From contig OW240921.1 in assembly GCA_933207985.1 (NCBI GenBank), forward strand, positions 118,138,907 to 118,202,906: 64,000 nucleotides of DNA, in the 5' to 3' direction. Source of the stretch: Pelobates cultripes. Lineage: Eukaryota; Chordata; Amphibia; Anura; Pelobatidae. Each line of letters opens with the position of its first letter. The first letter of the stretch is position 1. The notes under the pieces are model-generated. The model worked only from the letters and a program-made list of their open reading frames with translations, searched no databases and had not been told where the DNA came from. Shown here piece by piece: positions 45,346-57,190 of this stretch. Both the position numbers and the translations under genes were made by a program.

Positions 45346-46344
45346 GGCTGGCTGTGCCTTGGCCCCGCCTCTCAGTGCTGATAGGCTGTTATTCCGTCTT
45401 CCTTGGCTATTAGCCCCATCCCTTCCGCTGTCCACTCGTAGGTGTCATGGGGGTGGCGGGATGACGTCAAATTAAATTTAAACAGGGAGAAGAGGGACAC
45501 ATACAAATAGTATTAATCAAACAGGAAGTAACGTAAATCAGATAAAATATATATTTTAGAAATGTTTCATAGATAAATAGATATGCTTAACTTTTTAAAG
45601 ATATTGTCGCTGCAAAGGCGACATAAAATGCAAAAAAAATCATCTGCTGTGTTTCTGTCCTTAGTAACAGTTATATATTATACAGACGAGACTGGTAATA
45701 TATATTTCATTCATTGCTGTGACAGGTAACGAGTCAGATGGAATGCGATCAATCAGAGTGTGACATCACTGAAAGAGTTTACCTGCATTAAATTATGTTT
45801 TTATTGCCTACCAAATTTAATTGCTTTACAGTCAGTGAATTCCAGTTGCATGGTTACACTGCTAATCTAACCAAGTGATAAAACCATAATTATTGCACAA
45901 CCACAGTCAGTGTTTCATGGTTATAAACAAGCCTATCACTAAGCACACACGATAACGGTTACACTGAATCTCTTCTTCAGAAATAATGAACTTCTCATAG
46001 ATAACAATCTCTGATCTCAGACAGTAGTTAACCGATATCTGATTTGTTCCACACCTAATTACCTTCAGTAGAAGTTAACACTGCTTTGTCAGGTGCGTGA
46101 TTGTAAAACCTTCTAATATTTTTTGGGTGCTTTCAACCAATATTTTTCAATGCGACTTTTTGTTCTTGTTGTAAGTTAGAGATAAATAGTAAAAGGAGGG
46201 TGTGAAGAAATGACAGAATAGAACAGCACGAACAGAGGGAACAGCGCTAAAATAAACCAACACTATAAATGAGGAGAATAAAAGGCAGCAAACCTAGAAA
46301 TAGGGTTCCCTCCAGGCCCTATTAACAAGATAGTACAAAAGACA
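45346..46344. other. Unassigned sequence
   Basis: No gene or clear repeat. CCCCGCCTCTCAGTGCTGAT near 45365 is GC-richer than the rest. Confidence 0.45.
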
Positions 46345-46795
46345 AGGCAACTACAGCTAATAGTAAGCAAAGGGTAAATTTTAAAAGGAAAAAACCTTAA
46401 AAAAGAGAGAGATACCAAAATAAAGTCCTAAATTATGCCTGATGGTCAGCCAACGGCCGGAGTAGGGGAATATTCTCTATATGGACCAAATGGAGACGGC
46501 TTCTTTGGATCCGTATGTGAAAAGAGGAGAAGATAATGGTGCAATACGTCTAATACAGAAGGTGGATAACAGGAAGATAAAGTCTATAGTAGTCATACTC
46601 ACGTGTAGTAGAGCTTAAAGAAGCCATCTCCATTTGCTCCATACAGATAATATTCCCCTACTCCGGCCGTTGGCTGACCATCAGGTATAATTTAGGACTT
46701 TGTTTTGGTATCTCTCTTTTTTTAAGGTTTTTTCCTTTTAAGATTTACCATTTGATCTTGGACTTTGCTTACTATTAGCTGTACTACAGTCAGTT
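46345..46795. repeat. Foldback element, arms about 160 bp
   Basis: The left arm (about 46350-46510) contains GGTCAGCCAACGGCCGGAGT. The right arm (about 46615-46790) contains ACTCCGGCCGTTGGCTGACC. Complementarity continues through GATACCAAAATAAAGTCCTA and AGGAAAAAACCTTAAAAAAG. The centre is about 100 bp. Confidence 0.85.
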
Positions 46796-47519
46796 TTGGT
46801 GCACCCTTTAGTTGTCTTGTCTTTTGAAGAAATTACATCCTTTGGTTCGCAAACTCAATTTTTTTCTACTTCGATAGATAAAACTGCCGAACACCGACCA
46901 CACCCAGGCTTATTAACTATAAAGAAAACCACAAGATTAAAAGCTCTCCCTGTGTGGCTCCCTTTCGTATGGTGGAACGCCACGTGCTGGAGAAAACGGC
47001 GGCCATCTTGTTGCACGAAAAGAGGCAGCGGGACTTGGTCGTCGAGTGTCTGGAACTCCAAATCGACACTCGACCTCCCGAACGACAGTCAACTTTTTGC
47101 GAAGGCCTGCTTCTTTTCACCGACCAGCCAAGAGAGCGCTGTTCCCATTTCCAGTCATTTGTTGTCTCCTTACAGGAAATATGCCGGCTGCCTTTGTTAC
47201 AAAACTTATTTTTATTAGAAAAGTTTTACATTTATATAAATATATATATATATTTGTGTTAGGGGCACATAGCCGTATAAGGAGTAAAGTTCCAGTATAA
47301 GCGTAAGATAGTATAAAAGAGCAACTCAGTTGTGGTGTGCCGGGACCGACGATAGGGTAGGCCTGTAAATAAAGAGGGCCCACCAGGCAGTGCCTGATCT
47401 CGGGAGGGGCACTTGTAGATTATTTAAAGAAATAATCCAGACACAATAACCACTACAGTTCAGTTTAAGAACAGTTTGACAACTTACCTGCTGGGAAATG
47501 GGGCTGTAGTAGGGCATAG
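46796..47519. other. Unassigned sequence, possible retroelement fragment
   Basis: Overlapping frames of 67-140 aa on both strands have no domain I recognise. TCGTCGAGTGTCTGGAACTC and GTCGAGTGT-type inverted bits occur near 47040-47070. The end (47330-47385) shares TAAATAAAGAGGGCCCACC with 41960-41985. Confidence 0.4.
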
Positions 47520-48020
47520 GAGCAGTGGTGTGTGTGAGTGGTGCAATGTGTAAGGGGTGCAGTGCGTGTGTGTGTGTGTGTGTGAGGGGGACAGTGTGTG
47601 AGCAGTGTGTGTGTGTGTGAAGGTTGTAGTGTGTGAGTGAGGGCGGCAGTGTATGTCAGGGATGCAGTCTATGTGTGGAACAGTATGTGTGTGTAACAGT
47701 TGCAGTGTGTGTGAGAGGATTGCAGTGTATGTGTGAGTGTGGGCAATGTGTGTTTATGGGGCAGCAGTGTATGTGTAGGGCAATGTGTGTATGGGGAGCA
47801 GTGTGTGTGTGTATGGGGGTAGTGTATGTGTGTAGAGTGTGTGTGTATGGGGGCAGTGTATGTGTATGGGGGCAGTGTGTGTGTATGGGGGCAGTGTGTG
47901 TATATGGGGAGCAGTGTGTGTGTATGGGGCAGTTTATGTGTATGGGGGCAGTGTGTGTGTATGGGGGGCATTGTGTGTGTATGGGGGTAGTGTATCTGTG
48001 TAGAGTATGTGTATGTGTGA
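47520..48020. repeat. GTGTGTATGGGGGCAGT minisatellite
   Basis: Irregular units of GT runs plus ATGGGGGCAGT. Frames on both strands give low-complexity peptides. Confidence 0.92.
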
Positions 48021-48049
48021 TAAGAAGGGTTGGGGTGCTTTTTTTTCTA

Positions 48050-48473
48050 TAATATTTTTTTTTAAATTAAAATAAATATTCATTATGTCCCCCCTCCCTT
48101 CTTACCTTTACTGGGAGGAAGGGGGACATTTCTTGATCCCTGGTGGTCTGGTGGGGATTCCCTGGTGGCACAGTGGGGAGAGTGAACTCTAGTCCATAGC
48201 TCCAGGGCTAGAGTTCACTCTTGCGAGGTAACCGCGGCAACGCTCCGTGCTCGCGTGAGTAGGACCCGGAGGAGCTGCAGGCTGAGCTCCCGGGTCCTTT
48301 CTCACTCCCTCCCCCCACCGGCTGCCAGCACTGTGTCTGCGGACCGGGACGGAAGATCTCCGCGAAGGCACATTGCAGGGCTGGCGCCTGCATGTGCTGG
48401 CAGGGGAGAGGGAGACCGTCGGTGTTCTCGGGGGGCAATTGCCCCTTTGCCCCCCTCCCCGGATCCGCCACTG
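48050..48473. mobile_element. Probable hAT-like element, right end CAGTGGCGGATCCGGGG
   Basis: The minus strand starts CAGTGGCGGATCCGGGGAGG at 48473. The core holds inverted arms AGAGTGAACTCTAG and CTAGAGTTCACTCT and the block AACCGCGGCAACGCTC, similar to 38735-39196. Left end unresolved; the GT array at 47520 may belong to it. Confidence 0.4.
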
Positions 48474-48649
48474 CCATCAGGGGGAGAGAAAATAGGAAAA
48501 AAAGAAAAGGAAATTGTTGAAAATATGGAGTGGCGGGAGGGTCATGCAAACATGGTGGAGAAAAGGAGAGATGGATGGGAGCAAACGGGAAACTAGAATG
48601 GAAAGAGGGTGGACCATTCCCCCTTCCTGGTAAATAAAGGGTTAAAAAC

Positions 48650-48930
48650 CCTTTATTTACTTACCTGATCCCAGCGCCGATGTCCCTAGGCACTGGGTCG
48701 AAGCTTCTCCTCCTCCGTCCCGATTTGAGCAGGCTTTAATGAACATGTGCGGCAAATGCCACAAGCGCATTAGACCTCCCTATAGGGGATGCCAGAAGCC
48801 CTCTAGTGGTTGTTTGGTAGACCGTCACTAGAGGCTGACTTAGTGCTGCAATATAAACATTGCAGTTTTTCTGGAACTAAGGGCAATAGGGAGCTGAAGT
48901 GGTCTGGGTGCCTAGAGTGTCCCTTTAAGA
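48650..48930 (-). mobile_element. TTAA-type MITE, minus orientation
   Basis: Read on the minus strand it starts CTTAAAGGGACACTCTAGGC, then ACCCAGACCACTTCAGCTCC. Same family as 49514-50006. The inner half is diverged or truncated. Confidence 0.65.
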
Positions 48931-49513
48931 GAGTAGTATCCAAACTGTTCTGATCCCTATCGACCCCAGTTCCACTTTTCCACAGTGCTTCCAATTCTAA
49001 AATGAGGCTGTTTGATACAAGTAATTGACATACAAAATAATACTGACAGGGACAAGATGGGGAGGAGGTTCTGCTCAAACGTGTCCATATCGTCATATAG
49101 GTTTAAGCTCTCCCCTCTGCCTGGAGAGCGAGTTCCTCTACACATCTTGCATACATTGAGGCGATGCCTTTTGCGTTGGTGATTGCACTCTTTTTGCTAT
49201 TATGAAATAGTTACAAATTTTAGAGTTCTTTTTAAAGAAAGGTTGCTGATTTCTGGGTATAATTCCTCATTGAGACATTTTTTCGATTACCATGTGTGAA
49301 GCCAACAATAGCACACATCCAGGGAGGGTGTACAATAAATAACATTTACATTTTACTAAGACAAGATCGTCTACTTTTCTGTAAACCAAGGGATGGTGCC
49401 AGGTGACTTTCAAACCAATTCAGATTAATTTAATAAAACCCAGGTTTATAAATTTTGTCCAGGCCAGCATGGGGAAGAATTTCTTTATAAGCAGGAAGTG
49501 AATGCATTTAAGT
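48931..49513. other. Unassigned sequence
   Basis: No gene or repeat recognised. Confidence 0.45.
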
Positions 49514-50006
49514 TTAAAGGACCACTCTAGGCACCCAGATCACTTCAGCTTAATGAAGTGGACTGGGTGCCAGGTCCTTCTAGGGTTAACCCATTTTTTC
49601 ATAAACATAGCAGTTTCAGAGAAACTGCTATGTTTGTGAATGGGTTAAGCCTTCCCCTATTTCCTCTAGTGGCTGTCTCATTGACAGCCACTAGAGGCGC
49701 TTGCGTGCTTCTCACTGTGATTTTCACAGTGAGAGCACGCCAGCGTCCATAGGAAAGCATTATGAATGCTTTCCTATGTGACCGGCTGAATGCGTGCACA
49801 GCTCTTGCCGCGCGTGCGCATACAGCCGACGGGAGGAGAAGAGGAGGATCGGAGGAGGAGAGCTCTCCGCCCAGCGGTGGAAAAAGGTAAGTTTTACCCC
49901 TTTCCAGAGCCGGGCGGGAGGGGGTCCCTGAGGGTGGGGGCACCCTCAGGGCACTATAGTGCCAGGAAAACGAGTATGTTTTCCTGGCACTATAGTGGTC
50001 CTTTAA
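49514..50006 (+). mobile_element. TTAA-bounded MITE (T2/Kolobok-like), near-intact
   Basis: It starts TTAAAGGACCACTCTAGGCA and ends CACTATAGTGGTCCTTTAA. Internal palindromes include GAGAAACTGCTATGTTTGTG and its complement, and CATAGGAAAGCATTATGAAT with its complement. A CCAGGAAAACGAGTATGTTT hairpin is near the right end. Confidence 0.75.
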
Positions 50007-50109
50007 TAGCCTCCCTATCATGATTTAAAAAACACTTGCATTTAAAAAAATTATACATTTTGGCATGATAGAGAATCTTTATTTTTTATGTCTGTTATTT
50101 AAAAAAAAC

Positions 50110-50430
50110 AAAACATCTTTTCCCGAAATAAAGACCGGGTCTTATATTAATTTTTCCCCTGTACTAGGGCTTATTTTCAGGGTATGTCTTATTTTGGGGG
50201 AAATAGTAGCAAGCATGTGCTAGAAAGCAGGTCTACATTCGGAGGAATGTAGATCAGTTCACTAGGGCATGGAATCCCGCAAATATATGTTTGCGGAAAC
50301 TTCCCCGAAAATAGATTAGCTAACTAGCGACAAGGGCTTACTTTTGGGGTGGCTTATATTACGAGCATCCCCCAAAAATAAGCTATGGCTTATTTTCGGG
50401 AATGTCTTATTTTCAGTGAAACAGGGTAGT
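50110..50430. mobile_element. Dispersed inverted-repeat element (CCCGAAAATAAG type)
   Basis: Multiple short copies of GGGCTTATTTTCAGGG and its complement AAAATAAGCC occur at both ends. The right end, complemented, reads CCCTGTTTCACTGAAAATAA, an element end common in tetrapod genomes. Superfamily not assigned. Confidence 0.5.
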
Positions 50431-51193
50431 TACCAATAGTATTTGATGACGTAGGAACCAGTCTCTCTGCTGTGCGCCTGAGATCAAACAGCATTTTTTC
50501 ATTTTTAATTTTGCCTTAAGAAATATACCAAGAAAGACCAATTACGTATAGCAGCAGTTATTAATTACTAGGGGCTTTGGATAAATAGGGCCCTTTTCTG
50601 CAGTGAAATAATATTGTTCCGACAAAGCAGCATTCATAGAGCTTTCTATCGAATGTTAATTTCCTTTGAAAGGTTTTAGGGCACTGACAACTAAGCCCTG
50701 CAAGAACCACATCTAAATACATTAAATGAGATTATCATTTATTTCAAAGGCTTTTAAAATATGTAATCTACTGATCAGAGGTTTATTTGCTAATCACAAA
50801 ACTGTGAAAATTGACTATAGAATTGTAAATGTAAGGTTTGTATAGGTGGAACAATAGTCAGACTGGGGAGAACATATATGATAATATATATTATTAGAGA
50901 ATGATAAAATATGAGGGAGCTCTGTGATACACACTGCAAATTACTGAGCATGTTATTGTTGTGGAGCTCTGTCATACACTCAGTCACTCAGCATTGCAAG
51001 TACAATTGTCTGGGCACAACCGATGGTTTCTTAAATAGGTAGTCTTAAGTTAGAAGTGCAGGGAAAAAAAAGACATTTCGGAACCTCTCCGTACCTTGTT
51101 AAGACTTGACAAAGAAACAGGTGCTGAAACATTCTCTTTATTTTCTGCACTACTAACAAAAGACTGCTAATTTAAGAAAACAGACATTTTGTA
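50431..51193. other. Unassigned sequence
   Basis: No gene seen. 51085-51160 contains CTTGACAAAGAAACAGGTGC followed by TGAAACATT, loosely like the GAAAC modules elsewhere in the window but without a convincing fold. Confidence 0.4.
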
Positions 51194-51201
51194 TTTGCTA
51201 C

Positions 51202-51516
51202 TAGTGATGTCCCGAACTGTTCGCCAAACGGTTCACAAACGGTTCGCCGTCAGCAGACACATTCCAGCCAATCAGCAGCAGACCCTCCTTCCCAGACCCT
51301 CCCACCTCCTGGACAGCATCCATTTTACATTCATTGTGAAGCTGCATTCTTAGTGAGCTGTCCAGGAGGTGGGAGGGTCTGGGAGGGAGGGTCTGCTGCT
51401 GATTGGCTGGAATGTGTCTGCTGACTGTGAGGTACAGGGTCAAAGTTTAGTCAATGATGAGTCCGTGGCGAACCGTTCGTGGCGAACCGTTCGGCGAACA
51501 GTTCGGGACATCACTA
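51202..51516. mobile_element. hAT-like palindromic MITE, copy B
   Basis: Starts TAGTGATGTCCCGAACTGTT and ends AACAGTTCGGGACATCACTA. The 8-bp duplication TTTGCTAC lies at 51194-51201 and 51517-51524. Arms share CCAGACCCTCCCACCTCCTG with copy A. Confidence 0.87.
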
Positions 51517-52916
51517 TTTGCTACTACTGGACCTCTTAGGGAACCTGGCCCTCCATGGTGGGAGTATTCCCCGGGTTAAGAGTGTGTGCCTCTCAACTTG
51601 GAAAATACTCAGCATGGTACTAGTCTCATTGTTGTGGAGCTCTGTGATACAGTCTTGTACATTGCGTGTTACTGTTAGTTTTATTTGATGTAAAGCTCTG
51701 TGATAGACTCGGACACTGCATGGTACTGTGAGTTTTATTGTTGTGGAACTCTGTGATAGACTCAGACACTGCATGGTACTGTGAGTTTTATTTGATGTAA
51801 AGCTCTGTGATAGACTCGGACACTGCGTGGCACTGTGAGTTTTATTTGATGTAAAGCTCTGTGATAGACTCAGACACTCTGCGTGGTAATGTGAGTATTA
51901 TTGTTTTGGAGCTCTGTGAAGATTCAGACACTGCATGGTACTGTGAGTTTTATTGTTGTGAAGCTCTGTGATAGACTCAGACACTGCGTGGTACTGTGAG
52001 TTTTTTGTTGTGGAGCTCTGTGATAGACTCAGATACTCTGTGTGATACGGTGAGTTTTATAGTTGTGGAACTCTGTGATAGACTCAGACACTTTTTGTGG
52101 TGCGGTGAGTTTTATTGTTGTAGAGCTCTGTGATAGACTCAGATACTCTGTGTGGTACGGTGAGTTTTATTGTTGTGGAGCTCTGTGATAGACTCAGATA
52201 CTCTGGCGAACAGTTCGGGACATCACTATTTGCTACTACTGGACCTCTTAGGGAACCTGGCCCTCCATGGTGGGAGTATTCCCCGGGTTAAGAGTGTGTG
52301 CCTCTCAACTTGGAAAATACTCAGCATGGTACTAGTCTCATTGTTGTGGAGCTCTGTGATACAGTCTTGTACATTGCGTGTTACTGTTAGTTTTATTTGA
52401 TGTAAAGCTCTGTGATAGACTCGGACACTGCATGGTACTGTGAGTTTTATTGTTGTGGAACTCTGTGATAGACTCAGACACTGCATGGTACTGTGAGTTT
52501 TATTTGATGTAAAGCTCTGTGATAGACTCGGACACTGCGTGGCACTGTGAGTTTTATTTGATGTAAAGCTCTGTGATAGACTCAGACACTCTGCGTGGTA
52601 ATGTGAGTATTATTGTTTTGGAGCTCTGTGAAGATTCAGACACTGCATGGTACTGTGAGTTTTATTGTTGTGAAGCTCTGTGATAGACTCAGACACTGCG
52701 TGGTACTGTGAGTTTTTTGTTGTGGAGCTCTGTGATAGACTCAGATACTCTGTGTGATACGGTGAGTTTTATAGTTGTGGAACTCTGTGATAGACTCAGA
52801 CACTTTTTGTGGTGCGGTGAGTTTTATTGTTGTAGAGCTCTGTGATAGACTCAGATACTCTGTGTGGTACGGTGAGTTTTATTGTTGTGGAGCTCTGTCA
52901 TAGTTTCAGGCACTCT
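51493..52916. repeat. 712-bp tandem segmental duplication
   Basis: 51493-52204 is repeated at 52205-52916 with no differences noticed by eye over long stretches. The unit starts inside the right terminal repeat of MITE copy B, so the second copy carries an orphan 24-bp MITE end. Confidence 0.92.
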
Positions 52917-52985
52917 GCGTGGTACAGTGAGTTTTATTGCCATGAAGCTCTATGATACAACTATAGAACAGGAGTTTTGGGTCCG
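51600..52985. repeat. About 50-55-bp minisatellite (GAGCTCTGTGATAGACTCAG)
   Basis: Units such as GAGCTCTGTGATAGACTCAG followed by ACACTGCGTGGTACTGTGAG and TTTTATTGTTGTG. They fill most of each 712-bp copy. Confidence 0.9.
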
Positions 52986-53304
52986 AGGAGGAATTGTGCC
53001 ACCTACTTAGTGACATTTAGGAAGTATGGTACTGATTTGTAGCCACCCAGAAATGGAAAATTGCTACTTATAGACCGTGCATAACGTTTGATACATCTTC
53101 AGTTTCCAAGAATGGAAATGATTAAACACAATAAATCAGGATTTGGTTCTTTGATGTGGTTATTCTTGTCTGCGTTCTTCTCAGCACTTTATACCCAGCT
53201 GTGTGATGTCCCAGACACACTGGGAAGCAAATACATATTTATTTCTTTGGCTTCTATGGCATGCCTACAAAATGTCCTATTTTAAAAGCAACACTCCATC
53301 TTTT

Positions 53305-53460
53305 CTATCTTAAAGGGACAGTTCAGCTCATTAAAGCGGTCTGTGTGCACTGTTCCTTTTACTCTTAGTGCTGCAATGTTAAACGCTGCAGTTCCAGAGA
53401 CACTGCCCACGTTCGATAGCCCATGTTCGTGACATTTACTATGGGAGGTCCTTCATAAAT
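53305..53460 (+). mobile_element. TTAA-type MITE, truncated
   Basis: It starts CTTAAAGGGACAGTTCAGCT and contains TTAGTGCTGCAATGTTAAAC, related to the inner part of 48650-48930. No matching right end. Confidence 0.45.
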
Positions 53461-53617
53461 CGCTGAGATATCTACCTGTGTTTTCATAAATAATATGTTT
53501 ATAACGCACCAAACATTTCACTGAATACTTCATGTACAAACATTGTGGGGAAGTAAAAAAACGCATTACTTCCATTTCTATGTCACATGATGCTCTATTC
53601 TCATGTAGAGTAACCCT

Positions 53618-54078
53618 GTAAAGGGACACTGTAGGCACCCAGACCACTTCAGCTCATTGAAGTGGTCTGGGTGCCAACTCCCATCACCCTTAACCCTACG
53701 AGTGTAATTATTGCAGTTTTCATAAACTGCAATAATTACCTTGCAGGGTTAAGTCCTCTTCTAGTGGCTGTCTACCAGTCTGGCTTCTTAGACTACTTTT
53801 GGTCATCTTAACGACGCTGGATGTCCTCACGCTATGCATGAGGACCTCCAGCGTCGCCGGAATCCCCATAGGAAAGTCGGACGTCGGTGGGGGAGGAGCA
53901 TGGGCGGAGCCTGACCCAGTGCCAAGGCACATCGGCGGTGGATTCAGGTAAGTGGTTGAAGGGGTTTTAACCCCTTCAGCGACGTGGGATTAGGTTGGCG
54001 GGAGGAAGGGGGGAACTCCAGGTTTCTCTAGTGCCATGAAAACGGGTTTGTTTTCCTGGCACTGGAGAATCCCTTTAA
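53618..54078 (+). mobile_element. TTAA-type MITE
   Basis: Left end TGTAAAGGGACACTGTAGGC (one change from TTAA); right end GAATCCCTTTAA. Contains CACCCAGACCACTTCAGCTC plus complement, GTAATTATTGCAGTTTTCAT plus complement, and a GTTTTCCTGGCACTGG end as in 49514-50006. Confidence 0.7.
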
Positions 54079-54479
54079 TATTACTCTTTACTACAAAACC
54101 CCCAGTAATGTGTCTTTAAACTACAATAAATGTGTTTAGAAACCAGTCTGTGTAAATTAGATACATTGTTCTTGTTCCAAATTACATTCTTGTTCTTAAA
54201 ATGGTTATCAGTAGGTTATGATGTCACCTTAAATGTGCTGGAATGGCCTTGCTTTGACCACACCAACAACTATATTGCTATATGTAATATCTTGGGACAG
54301 CCCCACCCTGACAACACCCCCTGGCCACACCCCCACATGCGCATTGTTTTGGGATAGCTCCTCCCTTGGCTACTCCTTCAGATGCGCCCTCTAAAATGTA
54401 CTGTGATAGCCCTTACCCTGCCCACACCCTTTAGGGTTAGTTGAAGTTACGATTAATTAAGGTTAGTGAGAATTAACTA
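54079..54479. other. Unassigned sequence
   Basis: No gene. Leads into the minisatellite through GGTTAG-rich text at 54430-54490. Confidence 0.45.
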
Positions 54480-57190
54480 GGGTTAGGTAAAATGGTGATA
54501 GTATGGTGGCAGTATGATGGCAGTATGGTGATAGTATGGTGGCAGTATGATGGCAGTATGGTGATAGTATGGTGGCAGTAGAGTATAGTTAGTATAGTGG
54601 CAGAATGGTGATAGTATAGTGGCAGTATGGTGATAGTATGGTGGCAGTATGGGGGAAGTATGGTGATAGTATGGTGGCAGTATGGGGGAAGTATGGTGAT
54701 AGTATGGTGGCAGTATGGTGTTAGTATAGTATAGTGGCAGAATGGTGATAGTATAGTGGTAGTATGATGGCAGTATGGTGATAGTATGGTGTTAGTATAG
54801 TATAGTGGCAGAATGGTGATAGTATAGTGGTAGTATGATGGCAGTATGGTGATAGTATGGTGTTAGTAGAGTATAGTTAGTATAGTGGCAGAATGGTGAT
54901 AGTATAGTGGTAGTATGGTGATAGTATGGTGGCAGTATGGGGGAAGTATGGTGATAGTATGGTGGCAGTATGGTGTTAGTATAGTATAGTGGTAGTATGG
55001 TGATAGTATGGTGGCGGTTTGCTGGTAGAATGGTTGCGTTATAGTGATAGTTTGGTATTAGTATGATGGCAGTTTGGCGTTAGTATGGTGGCAGTATGGT
55101 GTTAGTAGAGTATAGTTAGTATAGTGGCAGAATGGCGTTAGTATAGTATAGTTAGTATAGTGGTAGTATGGTGGTGGTTTGCTAGTAGAATGGCTGCATT
55201 ATAGTGGCAGTATAATGGCAGTATAGTGATAGTATGGTGGCAGTATGGTGATAGTATGATGGCAGTATGGTGATAGTAGAGTATACTTAGTGTAGTGGTA
55301 GTATGGTGGCAGTATGGCGTTAGTATAGTGGTGGTATAATGGCAGTACAGTGGTAATATGGTGATAGTATAGTGGTGGTATAATGGCAGTATAGTGGTAA
55401 TATGGTGATAGTATAGTGGTGGTATAATGGCAGTATAGTGGTAATATGGTGGCAGTATGGTTATAGTAAAGTGGTGGTATAATGACAGTATAGTGGTAAT
55501 ATGGTGGTAGTATGGTGATAGTATAGTGGTGGTATAATGGCAGTATAGTGGTAGTATGGTGGTAGTATGATGATAGTATAGTGGTGGTATAATGGCAGTA
55601 CAGTGGTAATATGGTGATAGTATAGTGGTGGTATAATGGCAATATAGTGGTAAAAGGGTGGCAGTATGGTTATAGTAAAGTGGTGGTATAATGGCAATAT
55701 AGTGGTAATATGGTGGTAGTATGGTGATAGTATAGTGGTGGTATAATGGCAGTACAGTGGTAATATGGTGATAGTATAGTGGTGGTATAATGGCAGTATA
55801 GTGGTAATATGGTGATAGTATAGTGGTGGTATAATGGCAGTATAGTGGTAATATGGTGGTAGTATGGTGATAGTATAGTGGTGGTATAATGGCAGTATAG
55901 TGGCAGTATGGTGGTAATATGGTGATAGTATAGTGGTGGTATAATGGCAGTATAGTGGTAATATGGTGGTAGTATGGTGATAGTATAGTGGTGGTATAAT
56001 GGCAGTATAGTGGTAATATGGTGGTAGTATGGTGATAGTATAGTGCTTGTATAATGGCAGTACAGTGGTAATATGGTGATAGTATAGTGGTGGTATAATG
56101 GCAGTATAGTGGTAATATGGTGATAGTATAGTGGTGGTATAATGGCAGTATAGTGGTAGTATGGTGGTAGTATGATGATAGTATAGTGGTGGTATAATGG
56201 CAGTACAGTGGTAATATGGTGATAGTATAGTGGTGGTATAATGGCAATATAGTGGTAAAAGGGTGGCAGTATGGTTATAGTAAAGTGGTGGTATAATGGC
56301 AGTATAGTGGTAATATGGTGGTAGTATGGTGATAGTATAGTGGTGGTATAATGGCAGTATAGTGGTAGTATGGTGATAGTATAGTGGTGGTATAATGGCA
56401 GTATAGTGGTAATATGGTGATAGTATAGTGGTGGTATAATGGCAGTATAGTGGTAATATGGTGGTAGTATGGTGATAGTATAGTGGTGGTATAATGGCAG
56501 TATAGTGGCAGTATGGTGGTAATATGGTGATAGTATAGTGGTGGTATAATGGCAGTATAGTGGTAATATGGTGGTAGTATGGTGATAGTATAGTGGTGGT
56601 ATAATGGCAGTATAGTGGCAGTATGGTGGTAATATGGTGATAGTATAGTGGTGGTATAATGGCAGTATAGTGGTAATATGGTGGTAGTATGGTGATAGTA
56701 TAGTGGTGGTATAATGGCAGTATAGTGGTAATATGGTGGTAGTATGGTGATAGTATAGTGCTTGTATAATGGCAGTACAGTGGTAATATGGTGATAGTAT
56801 AGTGGTGGTATAATGGCAGTATAGTGGTAATATGGTGATAGTATAGTGGTGGTATAATGGCAGTATAGTGGTAATATGGTGGTAGTATGGTGATAGTATA
56901 GTGGTGGGATAATGGCAGTATAGTGGCAGTATGGTGGTAATATGGTGATAGTATAGTGGTGGTATAATGGCAGTATAGTGGTAATATGGTGGCAGTATGG
57001 TTATAGTATAGTGGTGGTATAATGACAGTATAGTGGTAATATGGTGGCAGTATGGTGATAGTATAGTGGTGGTATAATGGCAGTATAGTGGTAATATGGT
57101 GATAGTATAGTGTGGTATAATGGCAGTATAGTGGTAGTATGGTGGCAATATGTTGATAGTATAGTGGTGCTATAATGGCAGTATAGTGGT
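54480..57190. repeat. 15/45-bp minisatellite (GTATAGTGGTGGTATAATGG)
   Basis: Basic units near 15 bp (GTATGGTGATAGTAT, GTGGTGGTATAATGG, CAGTATAGTGGTAAT) are organised into 45-bp and longer blocks. Because 15 is divisible by three, the minus strand stays open for 369 and 492 codons as a Tyr/His/Thr/Ile/Leu/Pro repeat. These frames are not supported as genes. Confidence 0.97.

Noticed and set aside
46796..47262. Possible host exon (140-aa and 102-aa frames)
   Set aside because: Competing frames on both strands, no motif and repeat-like flanks; no support as a gene.
51085..51160. Candidate hammerhead relic (CTTGACAAAG ... TGAAACATT)
   Set aside because: GAAAC is present but stems II and III do not form; kept only as a weak note.
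55138..57148. 369- and 492-aa minus-strand frames
   Set aside because: Low-complexity translation of a 15-bp-register minisatellite; no non-repeat sequence included.
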